A DNA stretch of 64,000 nt from [Borrelia] lusitaniae (GCF_030440365.1 NZ_CP124050.1:558001-622000), one strand, 5' to 3'; shown: positions 43,855-53,982, counted from the first letter of the stretch. Numbers and translations are program-made. The notes: generated from the sequence alone by a model not told the origin.

Positions 43855-45201
43855 ATGTATTCGATAAGTGCTTCAAAAAAAGATAAAATTTATAAAGATC
43901 TTTTAAAAATTGCAATTCCAACAGCTATTGAGTTTTTTTTATTTAATTTTATTTCCCTTACAGATAATGCTATGGTTGCATATCTTGGTGATTATCCTGT
44001 TGCAGGGGTTTCTCTTGCAAATAAATTCTTTGAACTGTTTGTTACTATTGGGTTTGCTATGGCAGGAGCTTTCAATATAATTGCCACGAGGCAATACAAT
44101 CAAGGCGATTTTAAGAGTTTTAAAAATACATTTTTTATTAGCATATTAACTATTATTTTATTTTCTTTTCCATTTATATTGATTTCTAGAGCCAGTCCTT
44201 TTTTTCTACTTAGATTGATTTCTAATGATGTTCAGGCAGTTTATTATGGAGCTATTTATTTAAACATAGCTATTTTTTCTTTCGTATTTGCAATAGTAAA
44301 GGGACTTGTTGCCAATGCTCTTAAAGTTGTTGAAATTGTTAAATTTCAAGTTTACATTTCTGTTTTTTCAGTGCTTTTGAATCTAATATTAAATTATATT
44401 TTTATTTTTGTTTTTAATATGGGAGTAGTTGGAGCTGCTATTGCAACAACAGTTATTCGTACTCTAGAGCTTATTATTTATCTTATTTATACAGTGTTTA
44501 ACAAGAATTCTATTTTGCATCTTAAGCTTAATGATTTAAATATTAATGCTAAGCTTTTTGTTCAGTTAATTAAATTTTTTATTCCAATCCTTTTAAATGA
44601 TTTTATTTGGTTTTTTGGTTATCTTGTATTGACGTCAATTTTTATAGGAATTGATACCCATAGATATGCTGCTTACAGCATATCTTTTTCTGTTTATTTT
44701 ATTATCTTTAATATAATTAATTCCTTTTGCATTTCTTTAAATATTATGATGGGCTATGAAATGCATAAGAGTAAAAAAGAAGTCATGAAGGTTGCAATCT
44801 ATTTGGGTAAAATTGGTTTCAAGCTTGCTTTTTTAACATCTTTTGCATTGTTTGTGTTTTCATTTTTTGCTCCTTATATTTTTTATACATTAAAATATTC
44901 ACATCTTACAGGAATTATTTTGAGGTATTCTTCCGTTACTGCCTTTTTTATGGCTCTTGCCTTTCAGTATCTTTTTGGATTTTTTCGTGCGGGTGCATCT
45001 CCAAGTTTTGGTGCTATTATGGAAGGCTCTGTAACACTTGTTTATACCATTCCTATTGCTTTTGTTTTAGCAAATTATACAAATTTACCTTTTGAGCTTA
45101 TTGTTTTTATTCCAGCTCTTGAGGATGCAATAAAGCTTGCTATTTCACTTCCTTATTTTTATAGTGAAAGGTGGATTAAATCTGTTAAAACAGGTTGGTA
45201 G
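43855..45201 (+). CDS. MATE-family efflux protein (second copy)
   Basis: About 448 aa and 12 membrane segments. The start is ATG 43855, because GGAG stands 6 nt upstream; a frame opening at 43798 would add 19 residues without a ribosome site. It shares the opening IAIPTAIEFFLFNFISLTDNAMVAYLG and the mid-protein GVVGAAIATTVIRTLELIIY with its neighbour, so the two are paralogues. The pair may handle different substrates. murD follows after 18 nt, with its own promoter. No substrate is inferred. Confidence 0.88.
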   Translation: MYSISASKKDKIYKDLLKIAIPTAIEFFLFNFISLTDNAMVAYLGDYPVAGVSLANKFFELFVTIGFAMAGAFNIIATRQYNQGDFKSFKNTFFISILTIILFSFPFILISRASPFFLLRLISNDVQAVYYGAIYLNIAIFSFVFAIVKGLVANALKVVEIVKFQVYISVFSVLLNLILNYIFIFVFNMGVVGAAIATTVIRTLELIIYLIYTVFNKNSILHLKLNDLNINAKLFVQLIKFFIPILLNDFIWFFGYLVLTSIFIGIDTHRYAAYSISFSVYFIIFNIINSFCISLNIMMGYEMHKSKKEVMKVAIYLGKIGFKLAFLTSFALFVFSFFAPYIFYTLKYSHLTGIILRYSSVTAFFMALAFQYLFGFFRAGASPSFGAIMEGSVTLVYTIPIAFVLANYTNLPFELIVFIPALEDAIKLAISLPYFYSERWIKSVKTGW

Positions 45202-45204
45202 GTT

Positions 45205-45213
45205 TGATATAAT
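45205..45213 (+). promoter_or_regulatory. Extended -10 of murD (leaderless, GTG start)
   Basis: TGATATAAT is a perfect extended -10 (hexamer 45208-45213). The seventh base after it is 45220, the G of the murD GTG start. No Shine-Dalgarno is present. TTAAAA at 45185-45190, with a 17-nt spacer, is a weak -35. Confidence 0.6.
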
Positions 45214-45219
45214 CTTATT

Positions 45220-46575
45220 GTGCATTTAGACGAAATTAAAAATTTAAATTTTTTAGTTATGGGGTTAGGTCTTAATGGAGGAGGAGTAGCTCTTTCTAGA
45301 TTTTTATTAAAGCATGGGGCAAAGTTAGTAATTACTGATCTTAAAAGTGAAGCAGAATTAGCTTTAAGTATTGATTCTTTAAAAGATTTTGATGATCAAA
45401 TTAGGTACGTTTTAGGCAGGCACGATATAAATGATTTTAAAAAAGCTGACATTATTGTGAAAAATCCTAGCGTGAAACCCGATAATAAATATTTAAAGTT
45501 TGCAAAACGAATTGAAACAGATATTAGCTTATTTTTGATATTCAATAAGAACCCTATAATCGCAGTAACAGGCACCAAGGGCAAATCTACTCTTGTATCT
45601 CTTTTGTATCAGGTTTTGAAAAAAAAATATCCAAGGGTGAAACTTGGAGGAAATATTGGTGTATCTCCTTTAAATTTTTTTGACCAACTTGATGGAAGAT
45701 CTCCTTTGATTTTAGAGCTTTCTTCTTGGCAGTTGCAATCTTTAAAGAATTTTAATCCTATTCTTAGTATTATTACAAATGTTTACAACGATCACCAAAA
45801 CTATTATTTAAATTTTGATGACTATATTATCGATAAGTCAAAAATTTTTGTAAATCAAGCTTCAGGAATTGTGATTATTCAAGATAAGGCTTATTACAAA
45901 TATTTTTCAAAATTTGAGTCAAAAGCCAAAGTTATTTTGTTTTCCGAATTTAATCCTTGTGATTTTGATCAAGATCTTTTTTATTATAATAAAGGAAAAG
46001 TATATTTTAATGACAAATTAATTGGAAGTTTTTCTGAGTCACGAGTCGCTTTTATGATTCCCAAGCTTATTGCGTTTTTTATTTCGTATTATTTAAATAT
46101 AGATCTCAATCATACGTTTCAGATTTTAAATAATTTTAAAGGCATTGAGCATAGATTAGAGTTTGTTAAATTAGTTCAAAATGTAGCGTTTTACAATGAT
46201 ACAGCTTCAACAATTCCTGATTCTACGGTTTTATCTGTTAAAAGTTTAAAAACAAATGATAATTGTATTAACTTAATTGTTGGAGGAACTGATAAAAAGC
46301 TTGATTTTTCAAGTTTTTACAAGATTATAAATCTTGTAAAAACTTGGATCTTGATAAAAGGTAGTGCAACTGTAAAAATTATTAAGATTTTAGAAAAAAG
46401 TAGCATACAATATTTTGTATTTGATTCTTTAAAAGATGCAGTAAATTATGCTTTCAAGATTTCAATCCCAGGTGAGATTGTGTTATTTTCCCCCGCTAGT
46501 GCTTCTTTTGAGCTTTTTAAGAATGAGTTTGATAGAGGTTTGCAATTTAAAAATTTAGTTAATACGATTGGTTAA
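45220..46575 (+). CDS. murD: UDP-N-acetylmuramoylalanine--D-glutamate ligase
   Basis: Adds D-Glu to UDP-MurNAc-L-Ala in cytoplasmic peptidoglycan synthesis. The 451 aa show the N-terminal Rossmann-like GLGLNGGGVALSRFLLKHG, the ATP loop AVTGTKGKSTLVSLL at about residue 115, LELSSWQLQSL, TNVYNDHQNYY, and the C-terminal GIEHRLEFV then NDTASTIPDST and VGGTDKKLDF. It begins with GTG directly after a strong promoter, so it may be leaderless. Its stop is shared (TTAA) with the convergent FemX-like gene. BB0585 by position. Confidence 0.95.
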   Translation: MHLDEIKNLNFLVMGLGLNGGGVALSRFLLKHGAKLVITDLKSEAELALSIDSLKDFDDQIRYVLGRHDINDFKKADIIVKNPSVKPDNKYLKFAKRIETDISLFLIFNKNPIIAVTGTKGKSTLVSLLYQVLKKKYPRVKLGGNIGVSPLNFFDQLDGRSPLILELSSWQLQSLKNFNPILSIITNVYNDHQNYYLNFDDYIIDKSKIFVNQASGIVIIQDKAYYKYFSKFESKAKVILFSEFNPCDFDQDLFYYNKGKVYFNDKLIGSFSESRVAFMIPKLIAFFISYYLNIDLNHTFQILNNFKGIEHRLEFVKLVQNVAFYNDTASTIPDSTVLSVKSLKTNDNCINLIVGGTDKKLDFSSFYKIINLVKTWILIKGSATVKIIKILEKSSIQYFVFDSLKDAVNYAFKISIPGEIVLFSPASASFELFKNEFDRGLQFKNLVNTIG

Positions 46576-47615
46576 ATTTTTTTTCTTATTATTTTGTAAT
46601 AAAAGTATCTTAGTTTTTCAAGATTTGCATAAATCTTATAAATAAAATTTTTGTAAATAAAATCATAACAGCCAATTCTGTGAATAATATTTCCTCCAAA
46701 TCCTGTTTTAAAACCAAAAAGACCAGATAAGGGGTGTTTTTTATTTGCAATCGGTGGGATTCCTAATAAATCATATTCTTGTATTCCTAATTTTTTTAAA
46801 ATTTGTATTGCTTTAAATTGTACTGCGTAATTGGGCATTAAATTTCTATATTCTTTGCTGGAAGCCCCATAAAGATAGACCGCTTTTTTCTTATAAATTC
46901 CTACTATTATGCCAGAAATAATTGTGTTGTTGTAAAATGCAATTATTAATTTTATTTGAGCATTTTTGTCTTGTTTGAATATTTCAATGAGGTTTTGAAT
47001 ATATTCTTCTGAGTGGATGACAAATTTATCTCTTTTGCTAGTTTCTTTGTGAAGTTTGTAAAATTCATTTAAATGCTTGAATTTATCATCTATTATTATA
47101 TTCAGATTTTTTTTTGTGCTGAGCTTTATGTTGTACCTTGTTTTTTTTTTCATATTAAGCAAAATATTCTCAAGAGAATTATCTAAGTTTAATATTGTTG
47201 TGTTTGAAGGCTGTATGTCATCAAATGATTTTTTTAGATATTTGATTTTAATGTTAAGGGGAGAGTATTTCTCATTTAGCGTTCTTTGATAGTAATACAT
47301 TAAATCAAATCTTAGAAAAATTGTATTTTTATGTAAGTAGGGTTTTATTTTTGTGCTAAATTCTTTAATATTTTCTGCTATTTTGTCAATATTAATGTCT
47401 TTTAGAGTTTTGTTTGAGAATTCTGGATGTGGAATGTATGCTAAGTAAAAATTTTTAAACAGTTTTCTTTGCATCACAATAATTTTACCAAAAACATCAC
47501 TTTTAAATGCCAAGGCTTTCCAATTGCTGTTTTTTGTTGTTTTTATTAATGCCCACAGTTCGCTTTGAAGATAATTTTCTTCCATTTCTTTTGTTTTTAT
47601 TTTTTTAATAGTCAT
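46572..47615 (-). CDS. FemA/FemX-type peptidoglycan cross-bridge ligase
   Basis: Fem-type enzymes use aminoacyl-tRNA to add amino acids to the peptidoglycan stem. The 347 aa follow the family: ESxLW-like start NYLQSELWALIKTTKN, PHPEFSN, then LRFDLMYYY, NTTILNLDNSLENILLNMKKKTRYNIKLSTKK (family M--k-R-nI--a-k), KLHKETSKRDKF, and YLYGASSKEYRNLMPNYAVQF then YDLLGIP. It could attach the glycine that caps ornithine in Borrelia peptidoglycan; that is inference from known wall chemistry. AAGAG lies 7 nt before the ATG; metG ends 9 nt upstream. BB0586 by position. Confidence 0.88.
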   Translation of the reverse strand: MTIKKIKTKEMEENYLQSELWALIKTTKNSNWKALAFKSDVFGKIIVMQRKLFKNFYLAYIPHPEFSNKTLKDINIDKIAENIKEFSTKIKPYLHKNTIFLRFDLMYYYQRTLNEKYSPLNIKIKYLKKSFDDIQPSNTTILNLDNSLENILLNMKKKTRYNIKLSTKKNLNIIIDDKFKHLNEFYKLHKETSKRDKFVIHSEEYIQNLIEIFKQDKNAQIKLIIAFYNNTIISGIIVGIYKKKAVYLYGASSKEYRNLMPNYAVQFKAIQILKKLGIQEYDLLGIPPIANKKHPLSGLFGFKTGFGGNIIHRIGCYDFIYKNFIYKIYANLEKLRYFYYKIIRKKI

Positions 47616-47624
47616 TAATAGCTC

Positions 47625-49799
47625 TTAGCAAACTATTCCGTTTGGAATATCTTTAGACAATATTTTGTTTTTAGAATGTTTTAATATTAAGTTTATTCCG
47701 TTTATTTTAAGCTCTCCGTTTTCTGCTACTATATTAGCTTTCAAAAATTTATTTATGTCAATTTTAGGTGGGCAGATTAGATCTTTGTCTATATCGTTTT
47801 CAAGTATTATTCTCTCTCCAGCAATAGGATTTTCGATTGAATCTTCTACAATTATAACTTTAAAATTTTTATTTTTGTCCTCAGCAGCTATTAGCATTCC
47901 TTCAGATTTTATTCCTCTAAACTTTGCGGGCTTTAAATTATCTACTATTATTATATGTTTTCCTAAAAGCTCTTCTTCTCTATAATACCCTTCAAGACTG
48001 CTTACTATTTGTTTGTCTTCATCTGTTCCGTCATTTAGTTTTAATATGAATAAGTTTTTAGCCTCGGGATTTCTTTCTATTTTATTTATTTTAACAACCC
48101 TTAAGAGCACTTTTTCTCGAAATAAGTTTTCTGCTTCTTCTTTTCCTTCCATGTTTTTTTCTCCTAAATATTTTAGCTTTAAATTATTGATTTTTTTTTG
48201 CTCTAGCTTATTGAATAATATTTCTGTGAATTCAATTTTTTTAATTCCCGATTTAGTTCCAAGAATTTTGGTAGAAAATTGATAGCTGTTGCCAAAGAAT
48301 TGTTGTATTTTTTTGCTTGCTTCTGGAATAAATGGCATCATTAAAATAGATAAGTCTCTGATTAAGTATATTAAGTTTGAGATTAGTTCTTTTGTTTCTT
48401 GTGGAGAGTTGTCTTTTCTTTTCCAAGGTTCGTTATCTTGAAATATTTTGTTTCCAAGAGCTGAAATATTAAGTATTTCTTTGAGTGCGGATTTTAGCTC
48501 TGTATTTTGAAAAAGATTTAGTATTTTATTATATTTTGGTGTTATTTGTTCCCAAAATTTATTTTGAATTTCTATTTTTTCTACCACATCTCCAAAAAAT
48601 TTTTTTTGAAATGTTAATACTCTGTTGACAAGGTTTGAAAAATTATCAATAAGCTCTGTGTTTACTCTTTCCATAAAATCTTGCCACATAAATTGAAAAT
48701 CAGATTTTTCGGGTCTATTGTAATAGATATAAAATCTCCAAACATCAGAAGGGATTTCTGTAGTAATAGCATCGTTTCCAAAAATTCCTGTTCCTTCTGA
48801 TTTGGAAAATTTAAGATTTTCATAATTTAAGTACTCGCTTGATGAGAGTTGATTTAATAGTGTCCAATTTTCTTCACTTCCAATTGCTATGCAAGGGAAC
48901 ATAATTGTATGAAACAATATATTGTCTTTTCCAATAAATTGTACAAGATTTACTTGCTTATTGTTTTTCCACCAATATTGCCAATTTTTGAGAATGTTTT
49001 TGGTAATTGAAATATATCCTATTGGGGCATCAAACCAGACATAAAATACTTTATTTTCATAACCTTTTTTAGGCACAGGAATTCCCCATTTTAGGTCTCT
49101 TGTAATTGCCCTTTCTTTAAGACCATCTCTTAGAAAAGCGTTTGTCAGTTTAAGGGCATTGGTATTCCAATTGTTGCTAGTAGTTGGATTTTTTATCCAT
49201 TTTTCAAGTTTTGTTTTTATTTTAGGAAGATCTAAGTAAAGATGATTTGTTTTTTTCAAAATAGGTTTGTTTTTACAAATTATGCATTTTGGATTTATTA
49301 AGTCTGTTGGATTTAAAAGCTTAGAACAGTGTTCGCATTGATCTCCTTTTGCCATGTTTTTGCATTCTGGGCATTCTCCTATTACATATCTATCAGCTAA
49401 GAATATTGAATCTGTATTGCAAAAAAACTGTTCAGTTTCTCGTTCTTTTATATAACCATTTTTTTCTAATTTTAGAAAAAAATTTTGTACAATTTCTTGA
49501 TGGTGCTTGTTTGTTGTGCGACCAAAGATATCAAATTCAATATTGAACCATTTGTAAATTGATTTATGTATTTCATAATATTTGTTGCAAAGTTCTAAAG
49601 GGGTAGTTTTTTCAATTAATGCTTTCGTTTCTGTGGCTGTTCCGTATTCATCTGTTCCGCAAACATAAAGAGTTTCAATTCCTGCCATTTTCGAATATCT
49701 TGCAAAAGCATCAGCTGATAATACTTGCACTAAATTTCCAAGATGAGGAATGTTGTTAACATAGGGTAGAGCAGCTGTAACTAGATTTATTTTTTTCAT
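47625..49799 (-). CDS. metG: Methionyl-tRNA synthetase
   Basis: Charges tRNA-Met. The 724 aa hold the class I catalytic core with the HIGH-type motif [12 protein letters not shown] (here HLGN), zinc-binding Cys pairs (CPEC, CEHC and CIIC), and the KMSKS-type loop FSKSEGTG. An anticodon-binding helical domain follows. A C-terminal EMAP/Trbp111-type tRNA-binding domain (about 610-715) ends with [25 protein letters not shown] stands 7 nt before the ATG. It leads into the FemX-like gene on the same strand. BB0587 by position. Confidence 0.97.
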   Translation of the reverse strand: MKKINLVTAALPYVNNIPHLGNLVQVLSADAFARYSKMAGIETLYVCGTDEYGTATETKALIEKTTPLELCNKYYEIHKSIYKWFNIEFDIFGRTTNKHHQEIVQNFFLKLEKNGYIKERETEQFFCNTDSIFLADRYVIGECPECKNMAKGDQCEHCSKLLNPTDLINPKCIICKNKPILKKTNHLYLDLPKIKTKLEKWIKNPTTSNNWNTNALKLTNAFLRDGLKERAITRDLKWGIPVPKKGYENKVFYVWFDAPIGYISITKNILKNWQYWWKNNKQVNLVQFIGKDNILFHTIMFPCIAIGSEENWTLLNQLSSSEYLNYENLKFSKSEGTGIFGNDAITTEIPSDVWRFYIYYNRPEKSDFQFMWQDFMERVNTELIDNFSNLVNRVLTFQKKFFGDVVEKIEIQNKFWEQITPKYNKILNLFQNTELKSALKEILNISALGNKIFQDNEPWKRKDNSPQETKELISNLIYLIRDLSILMMPFIPEASKKIQQFFGNSYQFSTKILGTKSGIKKIEFTEILFNKLEQKKINNLKLKYLGEKNMEGKEEAENLFREKVLLRVVKINKIERNPEAKNLFILKLNDGTDEDKQIVSSLEGYYREEELLGKHIIIVDNLKPAKFRGIKSEGMLIAAEDKNKNFKVIIVEDSIENPIAGERIILENDIDKDLICPPKIDINKFLKANIVAENGELKINGINLILKHSKNKILSKDIPNGIVC

Positions 49800-49977
49800 T
49801 CAGTTTCCCCTTTTTTGTTTTAAGCTATTAATATTGTAATACGGATAAGATATTTTTTTTCAATACCTTTTATAAAAATTCTTTCAAAAGAAACTTAGTT
49901 TTTATTTTTTCCTGTATTTGCTTTTTTTCTTTAAAAAATGATATAAGTATTCTTTTACTATTAAGGAGTGTGAGTTT

Positions 49978-50775
49978 ATGAATAATTATTTAGTAAAATT
50001 ATTTCTTTTTTTATTAGTTTTTTTAAACGGCTATGTTGCTTTTTCTAAAAATATCAATGTTTTAATAGTAGCTGCCATGGATTCTGAGCTTGAGCAGATA
50101 AATAAGCTTATGTCTAATAAGGAAGAAATAGTTCTAAAAGAGTATGGTCTTAATAAAAAAATTCTAAAGGGCAAGTTGTCTGGTCGCAATGTTATGGCTA
50201 TTGTTTGTGGAGTTGGAAAAGTTAATGCAGGTATGTGGACTAGCTATATTTTGTCAAAATATAGTATAAGTCATGTAATTAATTCCGGGATTGCTGGTGG
50301 TGTTGTTAGTGATAAATACAAAGATATTAAAGTGGGAGATGTGGTAGTGTCCTCAGAGGTTGCATATCATGATGTTGATTTAACTAAATTTGGATACAAA
50401 GTGGGACAGCTCGGGGGAGGATTGCCTCAAAGATTTAGTGCCAATAAGAATTTGATTGATAAAGCTAAAGAAGCCGTTAAATCAAAGGTTAAAGACTCTA
50501 ATACGTATTCAGGATTAATACTAACAGGAGATCAGTTTATTGATCCAGCTTATATTAAGCAAATCATAAAAAACTTTAAAGATGTAATAGCTGTTGAAAT
50601 GGAAGGTGCAGCAATAGGGCAAGTTTCTCATATGTTTAACATACCTTTTATAGTTATTAGGTCCATATCTGATATTGTAAATAAAGAAGGAAATGAAGTT
50701 GAATATAGTAAATTTTCTAAATTAGCTGCTTTTAATTCAGCTAAAGTTGTGCAAGAAATTTTAAGAATGCTTTAA
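49978..50775 (+). CDS. bgp: Exported MTA/SAH nucleosidase, Bgp
   Basis: This enzyme cleaves S-adenosylhomocysteine and methylthioadenosine. The 265 aa carry a signal peptide (MNNYLVKLFLFLLVFLNGYVAF) ahead of the nucleosidase fold, unlike ordinary cytoplasmic Pfs. Family motifs are present: VAAMDSELEQI, VCGVGKVNAG, INSGIAGGV, VAVEMEGAAIGQV (substrate Glu) and IRSISDI (catalytic Asp). By position it is BB0588, which I recall as Bgp, a glycosaminoglycan-binding surface protein of B. burgdorferi that also has nucleosidase activity. AAGGAGTG stands 7 nt before the ATG. Confidence 0.92.
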   Translation: MNNYLVKLFLFLLVFLNGYVAFSKNINVLIVAAMDSELEQINKLMSNKEEIVLKEYGLNKKILKGKLSGRNVMAIVCGVGKVNAGMWTSYILSKYSISHVINSGIAGGVVSDKYKDIKVGDVVVSSEVAYHDVDLTKFGYKVGQLGGGLPQRFSANKNLIDKAKEAVKSKVKDSNTYSGLILTGDQFIDPAYIKQIIKNFKDVIAVEMEGAAIGQVSHMFNIPFIVIRSISDIVNKEGNEVEYSKFSKLAAFNSAKVVQEILRML

Positions 50776-50816
50776 TAAGTGTTTAATTTTTATGCGTTTA
50801 TAAATTTATATTGTAG

Positions 50817-50822
50817 TATTCT
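50817..50822 (+). promoter_or_regulatory. Candidate -10 of pta (leaderless)
   Basis: TATTCT is placed so that its seventh following base is 50829, the A of the pta ATG. No ribosome site lies in the preceding 40 nt. No good -35 was found, so this is weak. Confidence 0.3.
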
Positions 50823-50828
50823 TATAAA

Positions 50829-51866
50829 ATGTTTTGCTTAAAGAGTTATATTTTTAATAAGGCAAAAATATTTGTAAAAGAGAATAAACTTAAGGCCAGC
50901 TTAGTTTTTCCAGAAAGTAGTGATTCTAGAGTCTTGAAGGCAGCCGTTGTTGTTTTGCAAGAAAATCTTGCAAGTTCAATTATTTTGATAGGTAAAAAAG
51001 ATCGTGTTTTTAATTCTTTAAAAGAATTTTCTAACTGTAAGAATATTTTAGAAAGAATAGAAGTTGTTGATCCTAATTTTTTTCCAGATATTGAAATGTA
51101 TTTGGATGAATATTGGAACTTGCTAAAGTTCAAAGGAGTTACAAAGCAAGATTTAAAGGCTCAAGTTTTAGATGAAATTACTTTTGCTATGCTTATGGTA
51201 AGACTTGGCTATGTCAAATCTTGTGTTTGTGGTGCTATTTCAACTTCTGCTAAGGTTTTATCTAATGCTTTAAGAATAATTCCTAAGTTGGATAGTGTTA
51301 AGGTTATATCATCTTTTATGATTATGGATACTTTAAATATTGCTTGCAATGTTGATTTTTGTTTTGGGCATAATGGAATTTTGTTTTTTGCAGATTGTTC
51401 TGTAGTAGTCAATCCTAATTCTTTAGAGCTTGCAGAAATTGCATTGCAAAGTGCTAAATCTTTTAAAGACATTTTAAATGCAAAGCCCAAAGTTGCTCTT
51501 TTAAGCTTTTCAACAAAAGGATCTTCGAATGCTAGAGAAACTGAAAAAGTAAAAAATGCTTTAAATATTATTAAAAATAAAGATAGTGATTTGCTTATTG
51601 ATGGGGAACTTCAGCTTGATTCAGCTATCATTAAAAGTGTTGCAGAGAAAAAATGCAGAGAATCTCCAGTAGCGGGTTTGGCTAATGTTTTAATATTTCC
51701 TAATTTAGATGCTGGCAATATTGGTTATAAATTGGTAGAGAGATTTGCTTTTGCCAAGGCTTACGGACCCTTTTTACAAGGGTTTTCTAAGTCCATTAGT
51801 GATCTTTCAAGGGGTTGTTCTGTTGATGACATTGTATTTGCAAGTGCTTTAATGATTAGTATTTAA
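50829..51866 (+). CDS. pta: Phosphate acetyltransferase
   Basis: Interconverts acetyl-CoA and acetyl phosphate; with acetate kinase (elsewhere) it feeds imported acetate into the cell, and acetyl phosphate also serves in signalling. The 345 aa match the short Pta type. Motifs: LVFPESSDSRVLKAA at the start, GAISTSAKVLSNALRI, SSFMIMDTL, ALLSFSTKGSS, and the end with ANVLIFPNLDAGNIGYKLVER then YGPFLQGFSKSISDLSRGCS. No Shine-Dalgarno is seen. The 3' end overlaps the convergent ksgA by 18 nt. BB0589 by position. Confidence 0.93.
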   Translation: MFCLKSYIFNKAKIFVKENKLKASLVFPESSDSRVLKAAVVVLQENLASSIILIGKKDRVFNSLKEFSNCKNILERIEVVDPNFFPDIEMYLDEYWNLLKFKGVTKQDLKAQVLDEITFAMLMVRLGYVKSCVCGAISTSAKVLSNALRIIPKLDSVKVISSFMIMDTLNIACNVDFCFGHNGILFFADCSVVVNPNSLELAEIALQSAKSFKDILNAKPKVALLSFSTKGSSNARETEKVKNALNIIKNKDSDLLIDGELQLDSAIIKSVAEKKCRESPVAGLANVLIFPNLDAGNIGYKLVERFAFAKAYGPFLQGFSKSISDLSRGCSVDDIVFASALMISI

Positions 51867-52694
51867 AGTGTTGGAAATTTGTATAAATTCTTCAACAGAA
51901 ATGTTTTCAGGTCTTTTGTCTAAATATTCTTTTAAAAAATTTTCTCTTAGAGTATCTTTATTTAGAATGAAATTAATAATAGTGTTTTTTAATTTCTTTC
52001 TTCTGTTTGAGAATACAGTTCTAATCAATTTGTTAAATTCTTTGAAGTCTTTTATGTTGTTTTTTTTAGGAATTAATTTTAGTGTTGTAGACTTGACTTT
52101 AGGTGCAGGATAAAAATTGTTTTCTCCTATATCTATTATTTTAATTACTGTGAAGTGTGATTGTACCAAGACTGTAAATGAAGAATAGTTTTTGCTATTT
52201 ATTTTTGCAGTCATTCTGTCGGCCAATTCTTTTTGTACTGTAAATACCATTTCTTTTAAAAAATTTTCTTCAATTAATTTAGATATTACTTTTGATGCAA
52301 TATTGTATGGTAAATTTGAAAATATTTTATCAATGTTTTTATTTTCGTTTGTATATTTTTTTAAAAAATCTCCTTTTATCAATTTAAAGTTTTTTAATTT
52401 TCCAAATTTTTCATTTAATATTTCTGAATATTTTAAGTCAATTTCAAATACGGTTAAAAGATTAGCTTTTTTTAATAAAATATCAGTCATTGCTCCAAGG
52501 CCTGGGCCAATTTCCCAGATTTTTTCATTTTCTTTTATATCTAAGCTTTCTATTATTTTTTGCCTTATGCTTTCGTTTATTAGATAGTTTTGTCCCCACA
52601 ATTTTCTTGGAGCTATTTTTCTTTCTTTTAATATTTGTTTTATGCTATTTATGCTGTTATAGTTGATATCCATAGATAAAAGAGATAGTAGCAT
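51849..52694 (-). CDS. ksgA: 16S rRNA dimethyladenosine transferase (KsgA)
   Basis: Dimethylates two adjacent adenines near the 3' end of 16S rRNA with SAM. The 281 aa have the KsgA pattern: LGQNYL-like WGQNYLINE, then IWEIGPGLGAMTDILLKKA (SAM site), the acidic EID, IFSNLPYNIASKVI (catalytic NLPY), VQKELADRM and FYPAPKVKS. Two starts are possible, ATG 52694 or ATG 52673; neither has a good ribosome site. Lies 28 nt after comEC on the same strand and overlaps the end of pta. BB0590 by position. Confidence 0.93.
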   Translation of the reverse strand: MLLSLLSMDINYNSINSIKQILKERKIAPRKLWGQNYLINESIRQKIIESLDIKENEKIWEIGPGLGAMTDILLKKANLLTVFEIDLKYSEILNEKFGKLKNFKLIKGDFLKKYTNENKNIDKIFSNLPYNIASKVISKLIEENFLKEMVFTVQKELADRMTAKINSKNYSSFTVLVQSHFTVIKIIDIGENNFYPAPKVKSTTLKLIPKKNNIKDFKEFNKLIRTVFSNRRKKLKNTIINFILNKDTLRENFLKEYLDKRPENISVEEFIQISNTLNTNH

Positions 52695-52722
52695 ATTATT
52701 CTTTATATTGGCAGTTATTTTT

Positions 52723-53982
52723 TTAATTATTTTGATTTTTTTTAGTTTCGTTATTATAAATAATGTAAATTATAAGCAGAATACTTAATATTAAAAATAT
52801 AGGTATTTGGTGGTGCTTGACTATAAAGAATTTGCTAAAAAATGTTGCTGTAATTTTTATTATTTGGAATGTGTAGGCATTTATGAGGTCAAATAGAAAA
52901 AATAAATTCAAGTTTGAAAAGTAAGTTATTAAGCTTAATATTGTTATTGCTAAGAAAATTAATGTTAATGGAATAATTATTAAGTTTGATAATACTGAGA
53001 TTGGTGTTAGATCAAAGTTGTTAACATAAATTACTGGTGAAGTTAATATTTGAATAAAAAATGTTGCAAGCATTGATGATGTTATTTTGTTTAGATTGTA
53101 TCTATTTTTTAGATGAACCGATGCTGATATTCCTATTGTTGCAAGATAGGAGAGCTTAAATCCTATTGAATTTAGTGTTTCGGGAAATACAATGGCATTT
53201 ATTATAAAGCTAATAGATATACAGCTTATTAAATTAATCTTGCCGTAAATTAGTTTGTATATTATTAGAGATTCTGTCATTAGAAATGCTCTTAGTGTTG
53301 AAGGTGTAAATCCAGTTAATATTAGATAATTTAATAGAATTATGCTTAGTATTAAGCATTTTAATTTTTCATTTGTGATTATTAAGAGTAAATAGTAACT
53401 TATTAAACTTATTAGATAAAAATGTAATCCAGAGACTACCAAAATATGGGCAATTCCTGCATTTTGAAATAATGTTTTTTCATATTTTGTTATTTCTGAT
53501 TTGATATTCAAAATTATTGTTTTTGAAAAATGGGAATAACTAGGATTTAATGCGGTAAAAAAATTATTTAAAGTGTTTGTATATTTTTCTCTAAGCTTGG
53601 CAAAAAAGGACCTTTTAATAAGTTTTATTTTTTGGTTTTCAATTTCAATGGTATCTCCGATTTTGTAAATGTTTTTAATATTTTTGAAGTTGAATTTGTG
53701 TGTATTTGCTTTATTGTCAATTGCTTCGATAATGGTTTTTGATTTTTTTTTTAAATTTTTAATGTTTGTTATTTGATAAATATTGTTTTTTAATGTTTTT
53801 AAATTTAATATAGATTGAAAGCTTAATAACAATATTGTGCAGAAAATGAAACTAAGTGCTAAATGTTTGTTGTTTTTTATTGTAAAAAATAATGTTAATA
53901 TTGTATTAAAATAAATCAAATTGAGTTTCAAATAGTATTGAACTGATAAATTAAGTGAAATGAGGACAAATATTAAAATCAT
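52723..53982 (-). CDS. ComEC/Rec2-type membrane protein without nuclease domain
   Basis: A 419 aa membrane protein with about eight to ten hydrophobic segments. The competence-family core is recognisable: NAGIAHILVVSGLHFYLISL (family haG--HllaiSGlH) and TGFTPSTLRAFLMTESLI (family TG---s--RA--M), then GFKLSYLATIGI (family FqLS--at-gl). The C-terminal metallo-hydrolase domain of full ComEC is missing; the protein ends in a short basic tail. In transformable bacteria this family carries DNA across the inner membrane. No other competence gene is near. BB0591 by position. Confidence 0.88.
   Translation of the reverse strand: MILIFVLISLNLSVQYYLKLNLIYFNTILTLFFTIKNNKHLALSFIFCTILLLSFQSILNLKTLKNNIYQITNIKNLKKKSKTIIEAIDNKANTHKFNFKNIKNIYKIGDTIEIENQKIKLIKRSFFAKLREKYTNTLNNFFTALNPSYSHFSKTIILNIKSEITKYEKTLFQNAGIAHILVVSGLHFYLISLISYYLLLIITNEKLKCLILSIILLNYLILTGFTPSTLRAFLMTESLIIYKLIYGKINLISCISISFIINAIVFPETLNSIGFKLSYLATIGISASVHLKNRYNLNKITSSMLATFFIQILTSPVIYVNNFDLTPISVLSNLIIIPLTLIFLAITILSLITYFSNLNLFFLFDLINAYTFQIIKITATFFSKFFIVKHHQIPIFLILSILLIIYIIYNNETKKNQNN

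Noticed and set aside
47665..48282. Two plus-strand open frames opposite metG
   Set aside because: They mirror the conserved C-terminal half of methionyl-tRNA synthetase and show no start signal or motif.
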